In this document: positions 30,025 through 39,791 of the stretch, piece by piece | How the letters are laid out: every line of letters begins with the position of its first letter | Position numbering within the stretch: position 1 is the stretch's first letter | Made by a program: the position numbers and the translations under genes | Notes under the pieces: model-generated | Database searches by the model: none | Told to the model about the DNA's origin: nothing | The model's input: only the letters and a program-made list of their open reading frames with translations | NCBI RefSeq assembly: GCF_900460525.1 | Contig: NZ_UHIY01000001.1 | Location: 4,030,001 to 4,094,000 of the forward strand | DNA: 64,000 nt | DNA from: Yersinia kristensenii | Lineage (GTDB): Bacteria > Pseudomonadota > Gammaproteobacteria > Enterobacterales > Enterobacteriaceae | Reading direction: 5' to 3'

Positions 30025-30569
30025 GATGTTTCCGCCTTAGCCCATTGTGCCAGTAATGGCATAAACTGCTGCTGCCATATCTCTAGTGTCATTTCACCCG
30101 CATAGCGCTGACGAATAACACCATCAGCATCAATCAGCCAGGTTTCGGGGGTGCCATATACGCCCATCGCCAGCGCTAAAATCCCTTGTGGATCATAAAG
30201 ATTCTTTTGATAAGGATTAGTGTAACGGTGGAGTGTATTCACTGCTGCCTGACGATCGTCGCGGTAATTCAAACCATAGAACTGCACTTTATCCGAGCGA
30301 GCGGCGATTTGGCCCAATAGCGCCAGTTCGTGTTTGCAACTGGCGCACCAACTGGCCCATACATTAATCACGGTCACTTTCCCCAGCAGTTGGCTCCGCG
30401 TTATTGTCTGTTCCGGTTGCTGTAATTCCGATAATGAAAACTCAGGAATTGGCAGATTTTTCTCTGCTAATTCAATATGATGCGGGTCACGATTTAGGCC
30501 ACTGTAAAGCACGATCCCCAAGACAAAGGCCAGCATTGGGACACACAACCAAGGCCACCGCTGTTTCAT
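30021..30569 (-). CDS. DsbE/CcmG-like thiol:disulfide protein of the nrf operon (NrfX-type)
   Basis: 182 residues: N-terminal membrane anchor (WLCVPMLAFVLGIVLYSG) and a periplasmic thioredoxin domain with the active site WASWCASCKHE (Cys75, Cys78) and a cis-Pro loop GTPETWLID. It resembles CcmG, which keeps CxxC motifs of apocytochromes c reduced. E. coli nrf lacks this gene, while Pasteurellaceae operons carry an nrfX at the same point, so a dedicated reductant for NrfA/NrfB maturation is likely. The Ala after the first Cys, where CcmG usually has Pro, may shift its redox potential. Confidence 0.85.
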   Translation of the reverse strand: MKQRWPWLCVPMLAFVLGIVLYSGLNRDPHHIELAEKNLPIPEFSLSELQQPEQTITRSQLLGKVTVINVWASWCASCKHELALLGQIAARSDKVQFYGLNYRDDRQAAVNTLHRYTNPYQKNLYDPQGILALAMGVYGTPETWLIDADGVIRQRYAGEMTLEIWQQQFMPLLAQWAKAETS

Positions 30570-32461
30570 TTGTCCTCCGCAATATCACTGGCAGGTTTGG
30601 CCCTACGCCACAGTGTCAGCACGCCGCCGAACACCATGATCAAAGCACCGCCCCAAATCCAACTGACCATCGGCTTATGATATAAACGCACGCTATACTC
30701 CCCGGCAGACAGATTATCCCCTAACACGGCATAAAAATCGGCCAAAGGGCCACTGGCTATTGCCGGCTCAATCATCAACATTTCACGCGCTGTATAGTGC
30801 CGCCGCTCAGGTAACAGCATGGTGATGGGTTGCCCATGCTGGCTCACCATAATGTGCGCCCGCTCACTGGTATAGTTCGGGCCGACCAGTAATTCAGTTT
30901 GCTGATAAGTCAGTTGATAGCCCGCCAATGTTGCCTGGCGACCAGGGGACATGCGGCTACCCAGCTCCACCGAATGATATGAAGCAAACAGCATGCCCAA
31001 CAAGCTGATGGCAACACCGCCATGAATCAGCCATGAACGCCAACGGATCTTGGAAGCAAACAAAGGTGCCAATAATGCCCAAAGGGCCAATGTGACGCCC
31101 GGCATCATGCCTGGCTGCCATTGCGATTGTGATTGAAACCAGCCCGAACTAAATAGCGCCCCCGAGATAGCCAATAAGGCGGGTACCACCAGACGCCAAC
31201 GCGGAGTTTTGCGGCTTTGCTGCCAATCAGCAAATGGCGCGGCCCCCATAAGTAGTAGCAACAGCAACACGAAAGGCGTCAGTGTTTGATTAAAATAAGG
31301 CGCGCCGACAGAGAGCGATCCCAAGTCTAATGCGTTGAAAATCAAAGGATATAAGGTACCAATCAACACAGTGATCGCCGCGATACTGAGTAACACAAGC
31401 GCCGCCAGTAGCAAGGTTTCCAAAGAAAATAGAGTGAAATCAGCCGCGTGATGATTACCCCGCACCCGCAGTGCAAATAACATCAAAGAAACCAATGTCA
31501 CCACGCCAAATAGTGCCAGTAAGGCCTCGCCACGGGCGCTATCAACTGCAAAAGCATGAACTGAGGTCAACACGCCGGAGCGGACGATAAAAGTCCCTAA
31601 TAAGCAGAGTTGAAATGTCACCAATGACAGTAAAATGCCCCATTGATGATACAAACCGCGCCGCTCACTGATAGCCAGAACATGCAATAATGCGGTGCTG
31701 GTCAGCCAGGGTAATAATGACGCATTTTCTACCGGGTCCCAGAACCACCAGCCTCCCCAGCCCAATTCACTGTATGCCCACCACGCGCCAAGTAAAATCC
31801 CGATGCTCAATAAACCCCAAGCCGCCAGTACCCATGGGCGGCTGTAACGCGCTATATTTTGGCTACTTTTGCCGTCAAGCAATGTCGCGACCGCAAAAGC
31901 AAAACTGATGGCAAAACCGCTATAACCCAGATACAGCAGCGGAGGATGAAATATCAGCGCGAGATCTTGCAGCATCGGGTTCAAATCGCGCCCCTCAACT
32001 AATGTGGGGAATAATCGCACAAAGGGGTTAGAGAAAAAGAGGATAAACACACTAAAAGTCACTAGCAGCCAGCCCATCACACCCAATGAGCGGGCGAAGA
32101 ATCGCAATGGAAAATGGCGGCGAAAGAGTGTCAGCGCGCTGCTCCACAAGCTCAGTGCAAACAAGAGAAACAGCATGGAGCCCTCGTGCCCCCCCCAGAT
32201 TGCCGCAATCTTATAAAACAGCGGGAGCTGACTATTGGCGTGCTGGGCAACATACAGCACAGAGAAATCGTTGGTGGCAAAGCACCAGCCCAGCGCTAAC
32301 ATCGCCAATGTCATCAATAAGGTGATGCCATAGCTGAGCGACGGCAGCCAGATCAACAAAGGTATTCGCCGCCCATACAACGCCATAAAGGGCACACAAC
32401 CCAGCAATAGCGCCAGTGACGCCGCTGCTAGCAGTGAAAGCAGCCCTAATTCCCCTGTCAT
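30566..32461 (-). CDS. nrfE: haem lyase large subunit NrfE (CcmF-like)
   Basis: 631 residues, about 14-15 membrane helices, with the haem-handling WWD motif WGGWWFWDPVENASLLPW at about residues 232-249 and conserved histidines nearby (IWGGHEGSMLF). It is the catalytic part of the NrfEFG lyase that joins haem to the CxxCK motif of NrfA. Stops with a four-base overlap with the DsbE-like gene. Length matches CcmF family members. Confidence 0.93.
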   Translation of the reverse strand: MTGELGLLSLLAAASLALLLGCVPFMALYGRRIPLLIWLPSLSYGITLLMTLAMLALGWCFATNDFSVLYVAQHANSQLPLFYKIAAIWGGHEGSMLFLLFALSLWSSALTLFRRHFPLRFFARSLGVMGWLLVTFSVFILFFSNPFVRLFPTLVEGRDLNPMLQDLALIFHPPLLYLGYSGFAISFAFAVATLLDGKSSQNIARYSRPWVLAAWGLLSIGILLGAWWAYSELGWGGWWFWDPVENASLLPWLTSTALLHVLAISERRGLYHQWGILLSLVTFQLCLLGTFIVRSGVLTSVHAFAVDSARGEALLALFGVVTLVSLMLFALRVRGNHHAADFTLFSLETLLLAALVLLSIAAITVLIGTLYPLIFNALDLGSLSVGAPYFNQTLTPFVLLLLLLMGAAPFADWQQSRKTPRWRLVVPALLAISGALFSSGWFQSQSQWQPGMMPGVTLALWALLAPLFASKIRWRSWLIHGGVAISLLGMLFASYHSVELGSRMSPGRQATLAGYQLTYQQTELLVGPNYTSERAHIMVSQHGQPITMLLPERRHYTAREMLMIEPAIASGPLADFYAVLGDNLSAGEYSVRLYHKPMVSWIWGGALIMVFGGVLTLWRRAKPASDIAEDK

Positions 32462-32507
32462 CGCATTTTATCCATCACTTAACCTTACTCATCACACCAT
32501 TTTTCCA

Positions 32508-33473
32508 TCACACCACAGTCATCTGACCGGCATAAAGAATGAAAAAGCGCAAAACGAATACGCCGAACAAACTTAAACCGGAAACGGTCAGCAGGAATGA
32601 CACCCGGTGGCGCAGGTTATGGCTACAATAGCGGTTTAGGGCCAATGGCAACACCATGCCGCAGCCAATCACCCAGAACCAGAACATCAACGCCCAGAAA
32701 CCGCTGCCGAGGGCGACCGCCACCGCCACTTCTTTCTGCCCGCCGCCAAACCATAGCCCGGTAAAAAAAGCCAACAGCAGAAAAAGCTCCAGCCAAACCA
32801 CCGGTTTTTCCAATCGATGAACAAAAGCCAATGCCGGGCTATGGAGCGACTCTTTGAAAAAAGCCACCGAGCACAGCACCATGGCGGCAATACCGGAAGA
32901 AACGCCCGAAAACAGGAATAACACCGGCAATACCGGATTATTCAGCAGCGGGTAACTCTTCAATGCAGATAACAAAAAGCCGGTATAAGCTCCCAGCGCA
33001 ACCGCCAGAAACATCATCAATGGCTCAAGCTTGCGTTCAATGGGGGCCAGTTTATTCAGTAGCGCACTAATCCAGCTCAACTTAGGATAAGGCTGCAAAA
33101 ATGCCGTTATCCCGTGACGGAATATCACCGCCAACCAAACCAATAACACCAGCATATAAATTTGAAATAACATGACGCCCAATGACATCACCGAGCTGCT
33201 GCTGTAGAAAAACATCAGCTTCCAGAAAGTCCAGGGCCGGGTCAGGTGCAGGATCAAGATAAGTAAACCGGCGATAACCGCCAGTGGCGCGATAATCGCG
33301 GTAGACTTCAGCAAACCACTTTGCGCGGCATCCTCCCCCAAGATGCGCCGCTTAACCAACAAGCTCACCACCACCATGCCAGCGGAAACCCCGATTAAAA
33401 ACAAATAGATAGCAATCGGCCAATCCCAAACTAAAGACTCAAAATGAAAGGGCGTATTCAGTGCAGGACTCAT
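32508..33473 (-). CDS. nrfD: nitrite reductase membrane subunit NrfD
   Basis: 321 residues, eight or so membrane helices, PsrC/NrfD family (FLIGVSAGMVVVSLLVKRRI near the start). It takes electrons from menaquinol and hands them through NrfC and NrfB to NrfA. The start overlaps the nrfC stop as ATGA; 46 bases separate it from nrfE. Confidence 0.93.
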   Translation of the reverse strand: MSPALNTPFHFESLVWDWPIAIYLFLIGVSAGMVVVSLLVKRRILGEDAAQSGLLKSTAIIAPLAVIAGLLILILHLTRPWTFWKLMFFYSSSSVMSLGVMLFQIYMLVLLVWLAVIFRHGITAFLQPYPKLSWISALLNKLAPIERKLEPLMMFLAVALGAYTGFLLSALKSYPLLNNPVLPVLFLFSGVSSGIAAMVLCSVAFFKESLHSPALAFVHRLEKPVVWLELFLLLAFFTGLWFGGGQKEVAVAVALGSGFWALMFWFWVIGCGMVLPLALNRYCSHNLRHRVSFLLTVSGLSLFGVFVLRFFILYAGQMTVV

Positions 33474-34141
33474 CCGGTTATCTCCCCATACTGGAAAGGA
33501 ACACGATAAAGTTTCGGTTGTGTTCCCAGATGTAACTTGGCGCGATAAACCGTGCGCTGATGTAACAGCTTCACCAATTCACTGTTAGCATCATCCAAAT
33601 TGCCAAAAACCAGGGCTTTAGTTGGGCACGACAGTACACAAGCCGGTTGTTTGCCCTGCTTAAGATTGGTTTTGCGGCAAAAATCGCATTTGTCGGCGGT
33701 TTTCGTCACTGGATGAATGAAACGAACCCGATACGGGCACGCCGCAATGCAATACTGGCAGCCAACGCAAAGGTCAGGATCGACATCAACAATTCCGCTC
33801 GCCTTATCGCGATAAGAAGCCCCAGTGGGGCAAACATCGACACACGGCGCTTTATCACAATGCTGGCAAGAGTGGCGGTAAAACTGATATTTCACTGCCG
33901 GGAACTCGCCAATAGGCTGACTGCGAATGATGCTTAAGCGCGAAACCCCCGCAGGCACCTGATTGACTTCACGGCAAGCATCCATACAGGCGGTGCAGCC
34001 AATGCAGCGGGTTTCGTCATGCAACATCCCGTAACGAACCCCCTCAATCGTGGCGCTCAGCGCCAATGACCGCCCAGATGAGCTGGTCATAAAAATCAGC
34101 GCCCCCATACTGACGATAAAGTGACGACGATTGGTCTTCAT
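33470..34141 (-). CDS. nrfC: nitrite reductase iron-sulfur subunit NrfC
   Basis: 223 residues with a twin-arginine leader (MKTNRRHFIVSMGALIF) and four ferredoxin-type cluster motifs: CIGCTACMDAC, CQHCDKAPCVDVCP, CVGCQYCIAACP, and CDFC followed by CVLSCP. Periplasmic electron carrier between NrfD and NrfB. Overlaps both nrfB and nrfD by four bases. Confidence 0.94.
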   Translation of the reverse strand: MKTNRRHFIVSMGALIFMTSSSGRSLALSATIEGVRYGMLHDETRCIGCTACMDACREVNQVPAGVSRLSIIRSQPIGEFPAVKYQFYRHSCQHCDKAPCVDVCPTGASYRDKASGIVDVDPDLCVGCQYCIAACPYRVRFIHPVTKTADKCDFCRKTNLKQGKQPACVLSCPTKALVFGNLDDANSELVKLLHQRTVYRAKLHLGTQPKLYRVPFQYGEITG

Positions 34142-34704
34142 GGCGCGTCCTTAGGGAGCAGCTCCTGCTGACGGCGATGGCAATCCACACAGATTTTGAC
34201 CCGCCCTTTATCATCCAGCCCATGCATTGGATCTGTTTTCGGGTGCAACTGATGACAACTGGCGCAAGAAAGTTTCAGCATATGCACATCGTGGGGCCAG
34301 AATGCTTCGCGTAATTTTTCCGGCTGATGGCAACTCATACACACACTGTTTTGTTGTGACACACTGAACATCGCCTTATCGGCATTCAACATATCGCTAT
34401 CAAAACGCATCACATCTTTGACGCCATTTCGGTGCAATATCGCTGCTTTTCCATGGCAATTAGTGCAAGTTACCGCCAATTGAGTATTCGGGTTGATGGC
34501 CCCGGCATGTTTACCGTGCAACTCATCTTTTTGTTCTTTATGGCATTGGACACAAGCTGCATCCGGGTTGCGCTGCGGCTCCACCACATGGCGCGAGTCG
34601 GCGGCTTTCGACGGTTCGGCCGGTGCTGTGGCGAGTGTAGGCAGCGTGTACAGGGTCAACACTGCCAGCAACACCGCTGAACAGAATGAACGTAAAACGC
34701 GCAT
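34138..34704 (-). CDS. nrfB: pentahaem cytochrome c NrfB
   Basis: 188 residues: signal peptide ending near LATA, then five CxxCH haem sites (CVQCH, CTNCH, CMSCH, CASCH, CVDCH) and enough histidines for bis-His ligation. Periplasmic electron donor to NrfA. It follows nrfA after 89 bases, a gap that holds an imperfect GC-rich hairpin (about 34766-34793) which could stabilise or attenuate the mRNA and so raise NrfA over the rest. Confidence 0.94.
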   Translation of the reverse strand: MRVLRSFCSAVLLAVLTLYTLPTLATAPAEPSKAADSRHVVEPQRNPDAACVQCHKEQKDELHGKHAGAINPNTQLAVTCTNCHGKAAILHRNGVKDVMRFDSDMLNADKAMFSVSQQNSVCMSCHQPEKLREAFWPHDVHMLKLSCASCHQLHPKTDPMHGLDDKGRVKICVDCHRRQQELLPKDAP

Positions 34705-34793
34705 AGTTATTCCACCTTTGCTATGGCCCCAAGTGGGAGCCAGTTTGTCTCTGGAATAGCTCCGGCAGGTGTTTTACCCCACCGGAACGCCTT

Positions 34794-36212
34794 TTACTGG
34801 CTCAACCGGCCCGCTTTTTTGGCTTCTGCATCCCAGGCGGGCACCACTTGTTGCAGGAACTCCTGCTTCTCACTGTTTAGCTTATCCATGTCCATCCCCA
34901 GCGCTTTCTGCGCATTGAGTTTGGTGGAGATATCCGGCAGTGGAATTTCGTGGCTGATCCCCTTGGTGGCCAGCAAGCGCGCCAGTTTGGTGCGGGCGTC
35001 TGCGGCTTTATTCAACGCGCCGCCGAGTACCCGCAGCCCCACATCCGGTGCATGCATATGTATACCGTGGGAAGCAATGGCGTAATCCCAGCGCCACTGC
35101 GCATGGCGAATATCCTGCAAAATCGGCTGCATTTCTTGCTCAGTCGCCCCGGCATCCCAGGCTGCTTTCGCCTCGTAATGCGCATGAACCAGCTGTTTCT
35201 CAACATTCAGTTTCAACTCCTGAATGCTGGCTTTGCGTTCGGCGACAATATCTTGCAAGGTTTTTTTATCTTGGGTATGGCAGTTAACACAGGTGGTTTC
35301 GAAGCTATCAAAGGGATTGCGGATTTGATGATCGGTATACACTTTACCCGCCGCATTTTGGATTTTCGGCATATGGCAATCAATGCAACTGACATTATTT
35401 TTACCGTGAATACCTGCACGCCAGGTTTCGTATTCAGGATGTTGCGCTTTCAGCAGTGGGGCTTTCGACAGGGGGTGAACCCAATCAGAGAAAGCAATTT
35501 CGTCATAATATTTCTCCATCGACTCCACGTCAGTCCCTTGATCCCAAGGGAGTTTCACCGCTTTGTCTTTACCGGCGAAGTGATATTCCACGTGGCACTG
35601 GCTGCACACCATAGATTGTTGGTCCAAGCGGCTGGCATGTTCGAAAGGTTTGTTGATAGATTGCAGCGCGCGATCAATATAGGGACGTGATAGCACCAAT
35701 GCGGGTTTGCCCGCTGCAAAATCGGCCGAGGCGGTATCATGACAATCGGCGCATCCCAACTGATTGACCACTTCCGGGCCACCTCTGGCCCAGGTTCCTT
35801 TGAAATAGCCCTCTTCCCCTTGTTCATTGATCAAGCGGGCGACATCCGGGCTTTTACAGCTCCAACACGCCATGGGCAATGGGCCATCTTCAGCAGTTTT
35901 GGGGGCTGCTGTGCGCAAGGTTTCCCGCACATCCGTGACAGCGTAAGCATGGCCGCGCGGTTTGTTATAATCTTTGGCGAATGGATAACCCGCCCACAGA
36001 ATCACCAGATTGGGATCTTCAGCCAAAGCATCTTCTCGCGGCCCACTTTCTTGGGTTTTCAACCAAGAGGTGAATTGATCCACATGCTGCTGCGCGAACT
36101 TATCATTGCGGGCCTCAATCGGCGGCGTAGGTGCTGCCGACACAGAAAACACCCCTCCGATGACCAAAAGCGCCAATATCCCTACCGACATTTGTCTTAT
36201 AAATTTGCTCAC
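34794..36212 (-). CDS. nrfA: ammonia-forming cytochrome c nitrite reductase NrfA
   Basis: 472 residues from a GTG at 36212, preferred because GGAG lies eight bases ahead and [20 protein letters not shown] is a normal signal peptide; upstream starts at 36239 or 36263 would add charged residues. Five haem sites: the catalytic CWSCK with lysine ligand, then CADCH, CSQCH, CIDCH and CVNCH. Reduces nitrite to ammonia with six electrons in the periplasm. First gene of the eight-gene operon nrfABCDE-dsbE-like-nrfFG. The sequence matches E. coli NrfA closely ([19 protein letters not shown]). Confidence 0.96.
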   Translation of the reverse strand: MSKFIRQMSVGILALLVIGGVFSVSAAPTPPIEARNDKFAQQHVDQFTSWLKTQESGPREDALAEDPNLVILWAGYPFAKDYNKPRGHAYAVTDVRETLRTAAPKTAEDGPLPMACWSCKSPDVARLINEQGEEGYFKGTWARGGPEVVNQLGCADCHDTASADFAAGKPALVLSRPYIDRALQSINKPFEHASRLDQQSMVCSQCHVEYHFAGKDKAVKLPWDQGTDVESMEKYYDEIAFSDWVHPLSKAPLLKAQHPEYETWRAGIHGKNNVSCIDCHMPKIQNAAGKVYTDHQIRNPFDSFETTCVNCHTQDKKTLQDIVAERKASIQELKLNVEKQLVHAHYEAKAAWDAGATEQEMQPILQDIRHAQWRWDYAIASHGIHMHAPDVGLRVLGGALNKAADARTKLARLLATKGISHEIPLPDISTKLNAQKALGMDMDKLNSEKQEFLQQVVPAWDAEAKKAGRLSQ

Positions 36213-36404
36213 AATAGATACTCCAGTGTGTTTTTCCATACCGGACGCCGCCGGTGCTGGCACCAGGCAGTCATTTTTTTATTTTTAAACCCGCACCAGG
36301 ATGTCAAACACTCACCCAGAGATACCCATGACAAATTTCGCCCAGTGGGGTTATGGAGATAGTAAGGAGGATTTTCAGTAAATGATTTGTTGTAGTAACA
36401 ATGC

Positions 36405-36418
36405 TTGTTTTAGATCAA
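36405..36418. promoter_or_regulatory. FNR-type site upstream of nrfA
   Basis: TTGTTTTAGATCAA matches the FNR palindrome TTGAT-N4-ATCAA at nine of ten fixed positions. It lies about 190 bases before the nrfA start, in an AT-rich stretch before CRISPR array 1. The nrf operon is FNR-activated in E. coli, so the site is expected, though a long leader would be implied. Confidence 0.6.
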
Positions 36419-36553
36419 ACATTCTTTGTGTGGGTATTTAATTTTATGAACCAGCTCAAAAAAAATCAGCACCAAACAATTTTTACATAAAATCAAACAT
36501 ATACCTCTTTAGAGGTATTCAACGAAAAAGGAGAAATAAGACGCCGGATAGAT

Positions 36554-37121
36554 TTCTAAAACTGCCTGTACGGCAGTGAACGGTCTTTTGCACGTTGTAA
36601 TCGCTATTTTCACTTTCTAAGCTGCCTGTGCGGCAGTGAACATAATTTAGCCGCCATTGGTTCGCGTTTACTTTTTCTAAGCTGCCTGTGCGGCAGTGAA
36701 CCTTCTGCTGGTACGGCAGACCGACACCATCCATTTCTAAGCTGCCTGTGCGGCAGTGAACACAACAATGTTATCCGGCTGGCTGTTGTAGGCTTTCTAA
36801 GCTGCCTGTGCGGCAGTGAACAGATTGCGATCCAGACACCTCTGCCGCTGACTTTTCTAAGCTGCCTGTGCGGCAGTGAACTGACCGGTCGCCAGTGTTG
36901 GTTGCCGCTGACTTTTCTAAGCTGCCTGTGCGGCAGTGAACAAGTGCTGGCTGATTATTTTGCTTTGCCGTCTTTTCTAAGCTGCCTGTGCGGCAGTGAA
37001 CTATCTGTAGAGCTTGAATGGCTTGGCGAAGATTTTCTAAGCTGCCTGTGCGGCAGTGAACAATTAAACGAGTGCGCCGGTCACATTCGTCATTTTCTAA
37101 GCTGCCTGTGCGGCAGTGAAC
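36554..37121 (-). CRISPR. type I-F CRISPR array 1, 10 repeats and 9 spacers
   Basis: 28-base repeats at an exact 60-base period with 32-base spacers. On the minus (crRNA) strand each repeat starts GTTCACTGCCG and ends CAGGCAGCTTAGAAA and contains the CTGCC/GGCAG hairpin cut by Cas6f. The repeats at 36614-37121 are identical. The leftmost (36554-36581) is degenerate, marking the old, trailer end. The leader is therefore on the right, between the array and cas6f. Spacers at 36822-36853 and 36882-36913 share 11 bases at their crRNA 5' ends. Confidence 0.97.
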
Positions 37122-37250
37122 AGTAACGAAACACGAATAACACAATGATTATAATAAAATAACCCACCAAAATCATAAAAAAGGCTTTTTTAATCTTCTC
37201 GGCCAACTCTATATAAAATCAATGAGTTAGAGTTGGCCGAAAAAAGAGGG
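37122..37250 (-). promoter_or_regulatory. CRISPR leader of array 1 with IHF motif
   Basis: AT-rich DNA between array 1 and the cas6f stop. A full consensus IHF site AATCAATGAGTTA (WATCAA-N4-TTR) sits at 37217-37229, with 95 bases between it and the repeat. It is held in the loop of a perfect 13-base inverted repeat (37199-37211 and 37228-37240, GGCCAACTCTA core) that could also work as the cas operon terminator. IHF is needed for adaptation in other I-F systems. Confidence 0.75.
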
Positions 37251-37805
37251 TTAAAACCAAGGGACAGTGGCTATGGCACTTAAACCGTAAGCACTGAAGG
37301 TTCCGCTAACCGGTGCTTGCTGTAACTCGCCTTGATCAATAAATAACAAGAAGCTTTGCTCGCTGGATAGGCTTTTTAAGCGTAAAAAAGGTAAATGACA
37401 GTGCTGCTCGCGATTATCAGGGATCCGTAATAGAGCCTCTTCCTCAGTCAGCCAGCCTTTACTGACAGAACGACGGCGTAGCCGCTGCGCATTACTTTTT
37501 ACCTGCACGCGGCGCACGACCCGATATTGAACCCGTGTCGGTATCGGAATAATTTCACTGCATTCGCAATAATCCCGCAAACCTTTCAGCCAGCCCGCAG
37601 ACTGCAATTCGACTAAATCGCCAGAGCCGCCATGTAGCCGTAATTGGCTGCCCAACGTCTTCCCAGCACTGGGAAAACTCACCCCGATGCGCCCATGACC
37701 GGTGGCGACAAGTGCCCGGTGTAATTTGGCAAACAGGGCCTCCAATAAGGCCTGAGTGCTAAACTCGGGGTCAGCAAGCACGCGTATATTAAGGTAATGA
37801 TCCAT
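37251..37805 (-). CDS. cas6f: CRISPR crRNA endonuclease Cas6f (Csy4)
   Basis: 184 residues, close to the 187 of the Pseudomonas enzyme, and starting MDHYLNIRVLADPEFSTQAL in the same register. Catalytic His29 is in place (KLHRALVATG), with serines around 145-148 in LRLKSLSSEQSF, the arginine-rich RNA-binding helix SNAQRLRRRSV, and the typical C-terminus YGLSAIATVPWF. It binds the repeat hairpin and cuts at its 3' base, then stays on the crRNA in the Csy complex. Last gene of the cas operon, nine bases after cas7f. Confidence 0.97.
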   Translation of the reverse strand: MDHYLNIRVLADPEFSTQALLEALFAKLHRALVATGHGRIGVSFPSAGKTLGSQLRLHGGSGDLVELQSAGWLKGLRDYCECSEIIPIPTRVQYRVVRRVQVKSNAQRLRRRSVSKGWLTEEEALLRIPDNREQHCHLPFLRLKSLSSEQSFLLFIDQGELQQAPVSGTFSAYGLSAIATVPWF

Positions 37806-37814
37806 TCCCTCTCC

Positions 37815-38819
37815 TTATTCGGCTTTCTCACCAAAGACACCACCACGGATTAAAATTGCCATCACATAGTGTTGTTGACTGACATCAGGGGCATTACCCT
37901 TCGTCACCCAATTATCCAATAACGTGTAAAAATCCATTTTCTGTTTTGGCTGGCGATAAGCTTTACCCCGGCTGGTCACTGAACCATAAGGTTCGACCGC
38001 AATCGGCCCAAGTTCTAATTCCACCGCATCCGGATACCAGTCATCGATAGTACGCAGCGCATTACCAATTTTTTGCGAATGCAATGCCGCGATGCCATCA
38101 ACCTGATATAACACTTTGCTTTTCTTACTGTTACTGTCCAGCACCAACTCTTGGGATGGGTAGACTTCCTGCCCGTTGCCCAGGCGCACGAAAGCATCAA
38201 TGGTCAGGAATGTAAAACCGTTACCCGCCAAACCTTGTTCGATTTCCTGTGCCAATTCTGCCAGATCACCACTCGGCTGGATAAATTGGCGCAAACTAAA
38301 ATCACCACTTTCAAACTGCCAGCTTTTTGTTTTACCGGTCACACACACTTTAATTTGTTCAGCACCCACCCGGTTGCGCCATAAAAAACGGCCATTCGCC
38401 AGGTTCTCTGCATAACGCGCCGCCAGTACACCAAAGCCCTGCTCTGCGATATAACCATTGATAACACTCGCCAACTCCGCCTGATATTCCTGATCATTAC
38501 AGACTGACGGCGTCGCGAGATTGCCCAGCACCCGCAGAGTGAAGCTCATTTTCAAGGTGTCGGCATCAAAAGGCAGTGCGGCCATATCGACCCGCTGCAA
38601 ATTCGCTTTTTGAATCTCCGCATCCACTTTGCCCGAATCACTGGCTATGGCATTTTTCAGCCGGTTGGAGATAGTGCCCCTCACAGACTTCTCTTTAATA
38701 ACAATAGGTTGCCAGCTGTCTTTTTGTTCCCAATGACCGGCAAACATCGTGGCATCAGAATTAGATAATTTGCGTTCAAATGCCAGAACAGAAGCGGTCT
38801 TAATCGTTGCTTTAGCCAT
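37815..38819 (-). CDS. cas7f: Csy complex backbone protein Cas7f (Csy3)
   Basis: 334 residues, beginning [20 protein letters not shown], the standard Csy3 opening. Six copies coat the crRNA spacer in the type I-F interference complex. Family words such as [33 protein letters not shown] and [14 protein letters not shown] are present and nothing is missing. Spaced 12 bases from cas5f and nine from cas6f. Confidence 0.96.
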   Translation of the reverse strand: MAKATIKTASVLAFERKLSNSDATMFAGHWEQKDSWQPIVIKEKSVRGTISNRLKNAIASDSGKVDAEIQKANLQRVDMAALPFDADTLKMSFTLRVLGNLATPSVCNDQEYQAELASVINGYIAEQGFGVLAARYAENLANGRFLWRNRVGAEQIKVCVTGKTKSWQFESGDFSLRQFIQPSGDLAELAQEIEQGLAGNGFTFLTIDAFVRLGNGQEVYPSQELVLDSNSKKSKVLYQVDGIAALHSQKIGNALRTIDDWYPDAVELELGPIAVEPYGSVTSRGKAYRQPKQKMDFYTLLDNWVTKGNAPDVSQQHYVMAILIRGGVFGEKAE

Positions 38820-38831
38820 TTTTAGATCCCT

Positions 38832-39791
38832 TTAAAATTCTTCATCGTCATTAAATGCATAGTTATCAACTGGTGCGGGAAGCGCGCAGCGACAGAGATA
38901 GTGATCGTCTTGCTGGTGATATTGCCAGAGTATGTGGCGCAGATCTTTTATGCGGTGCAATCCGCTCCATTCCCCAATGCCGTAGACTGATTCAGCAAAG
39001 CGAAAAGGGGTTTCGGGGTCACGAGATTTTTCCACCTCACCGGGTGCATACAAAGGGGAAATAGCGCGATAACCGGTGACAATAGGCACCAAATACCCGC
39101 CCTTTCCGGGCTTGGCGATAATGTCCCACTGAGCTGGCGCACCCTGCTCTGGTGAGTTATCCCCCGGCGCAGCTACCGCCTGCATTTTGAATGCCGAGAA
39201 ATCCAGCCAGGCATCAAGCATCTCGGCCTGCGGTTGGCTTTGTTTTAATCGGTTAAAATGTTCCGCCAACAGCTCGGAGCGATCAACTAACACGAAGCCC
39301 GGCAGCAACCGGCACAATAATCTGCGGGTCGCGGTCTCAGTTTCTGGGTAATTAATCACCTTTATTTGGCCGATGTGGGTGATAGTGCCCCCCGCCAGCC
39401 GCTGGCTCAGACACAGTAACGCCAGATGTTTTGCCAGCGCCTTAGCTCCAGCATCACCATCGGCAATCACTCCCTCACACTCAATCACTAAGGAAACCGT
39501 CATATGCATGCGCCCCTCTTCATTGAAAGCGGCGACTTTAGCCTCTTTAGTCAGTGGGTTGCGAGTCAGCGAGAAGACATAATCATAGCCGGATGAGTAG
39601 GCATGGACTTGCTGTTGATGGCAGATAACCGCGCAGCCCTGTAGGGTTAAACCATGGCTGGCTTGCAATTTACGAGACAGCGCGTGGCTATAGCCCAAAA
39701 AATGGGTTATTGCCGGAAAACCATAGGTTAAGCCCGCGATAGCATTGGCGTTTTCCACCCGCACTTGCTGCAAAATAATCAGTGAACTCAT
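38832..39791 (-). CDS. cas5f: Csy complex protein Cas5f (Csy2)
   Basis: 319 residues starting [20 protein letters not shown] with the Csy2 hallmark [22 protein letters not shown]. It caps the 5' handle of the crRNA and contacts Cas8f. The ATG overlaps the cas8f stop by four bases. C-terminal words [19 protein letters not shown] and [14 protein letters not shown] are family-like. Full length. Confidence 0.95.
   Translation of the reverse strand: MSSLIILQQVRVENANAIAGLTYGFPAITHFLGYSHALSRKLQASHGLTLQGCAVICHQQQVHAYSSGYDYVFSLTRNPLTKEAKVAAFNEEGRMHMTVSLVIECEGVIADGDAGAKALAKHLALLCLSQRLAGGTITHIGQIKVINYPETETATRRLLCRLLPGFVLVDRSELLAEHFNRLKQSQPQAEMLDAWLDFSAFKMQAVAAPGDNSPEQGAPAQWDIIAKPGKGGYLVPIVTGYRAISPLYAPGEVEKSRDPETPFRFAESVYGIGEWSGLHRIKDLRHILWQYHQQDDHYLCRCALPAPVDNYAFNDDEEF

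Noticed and set aside
30021..30569. Part of a general ccm cytochrome c maturation operon
   Set aside because: No ccmABCDE genes; all neighbours are nrf, so the genes belong to the dedicated NrfA system.
36771..37145. Open frames through CRISPR array 1, rich in repeated VHCRTGSLE words
   Set aside because: They are translations of the 28-base repeats at a 60-base period (a multiple of three), not genes.
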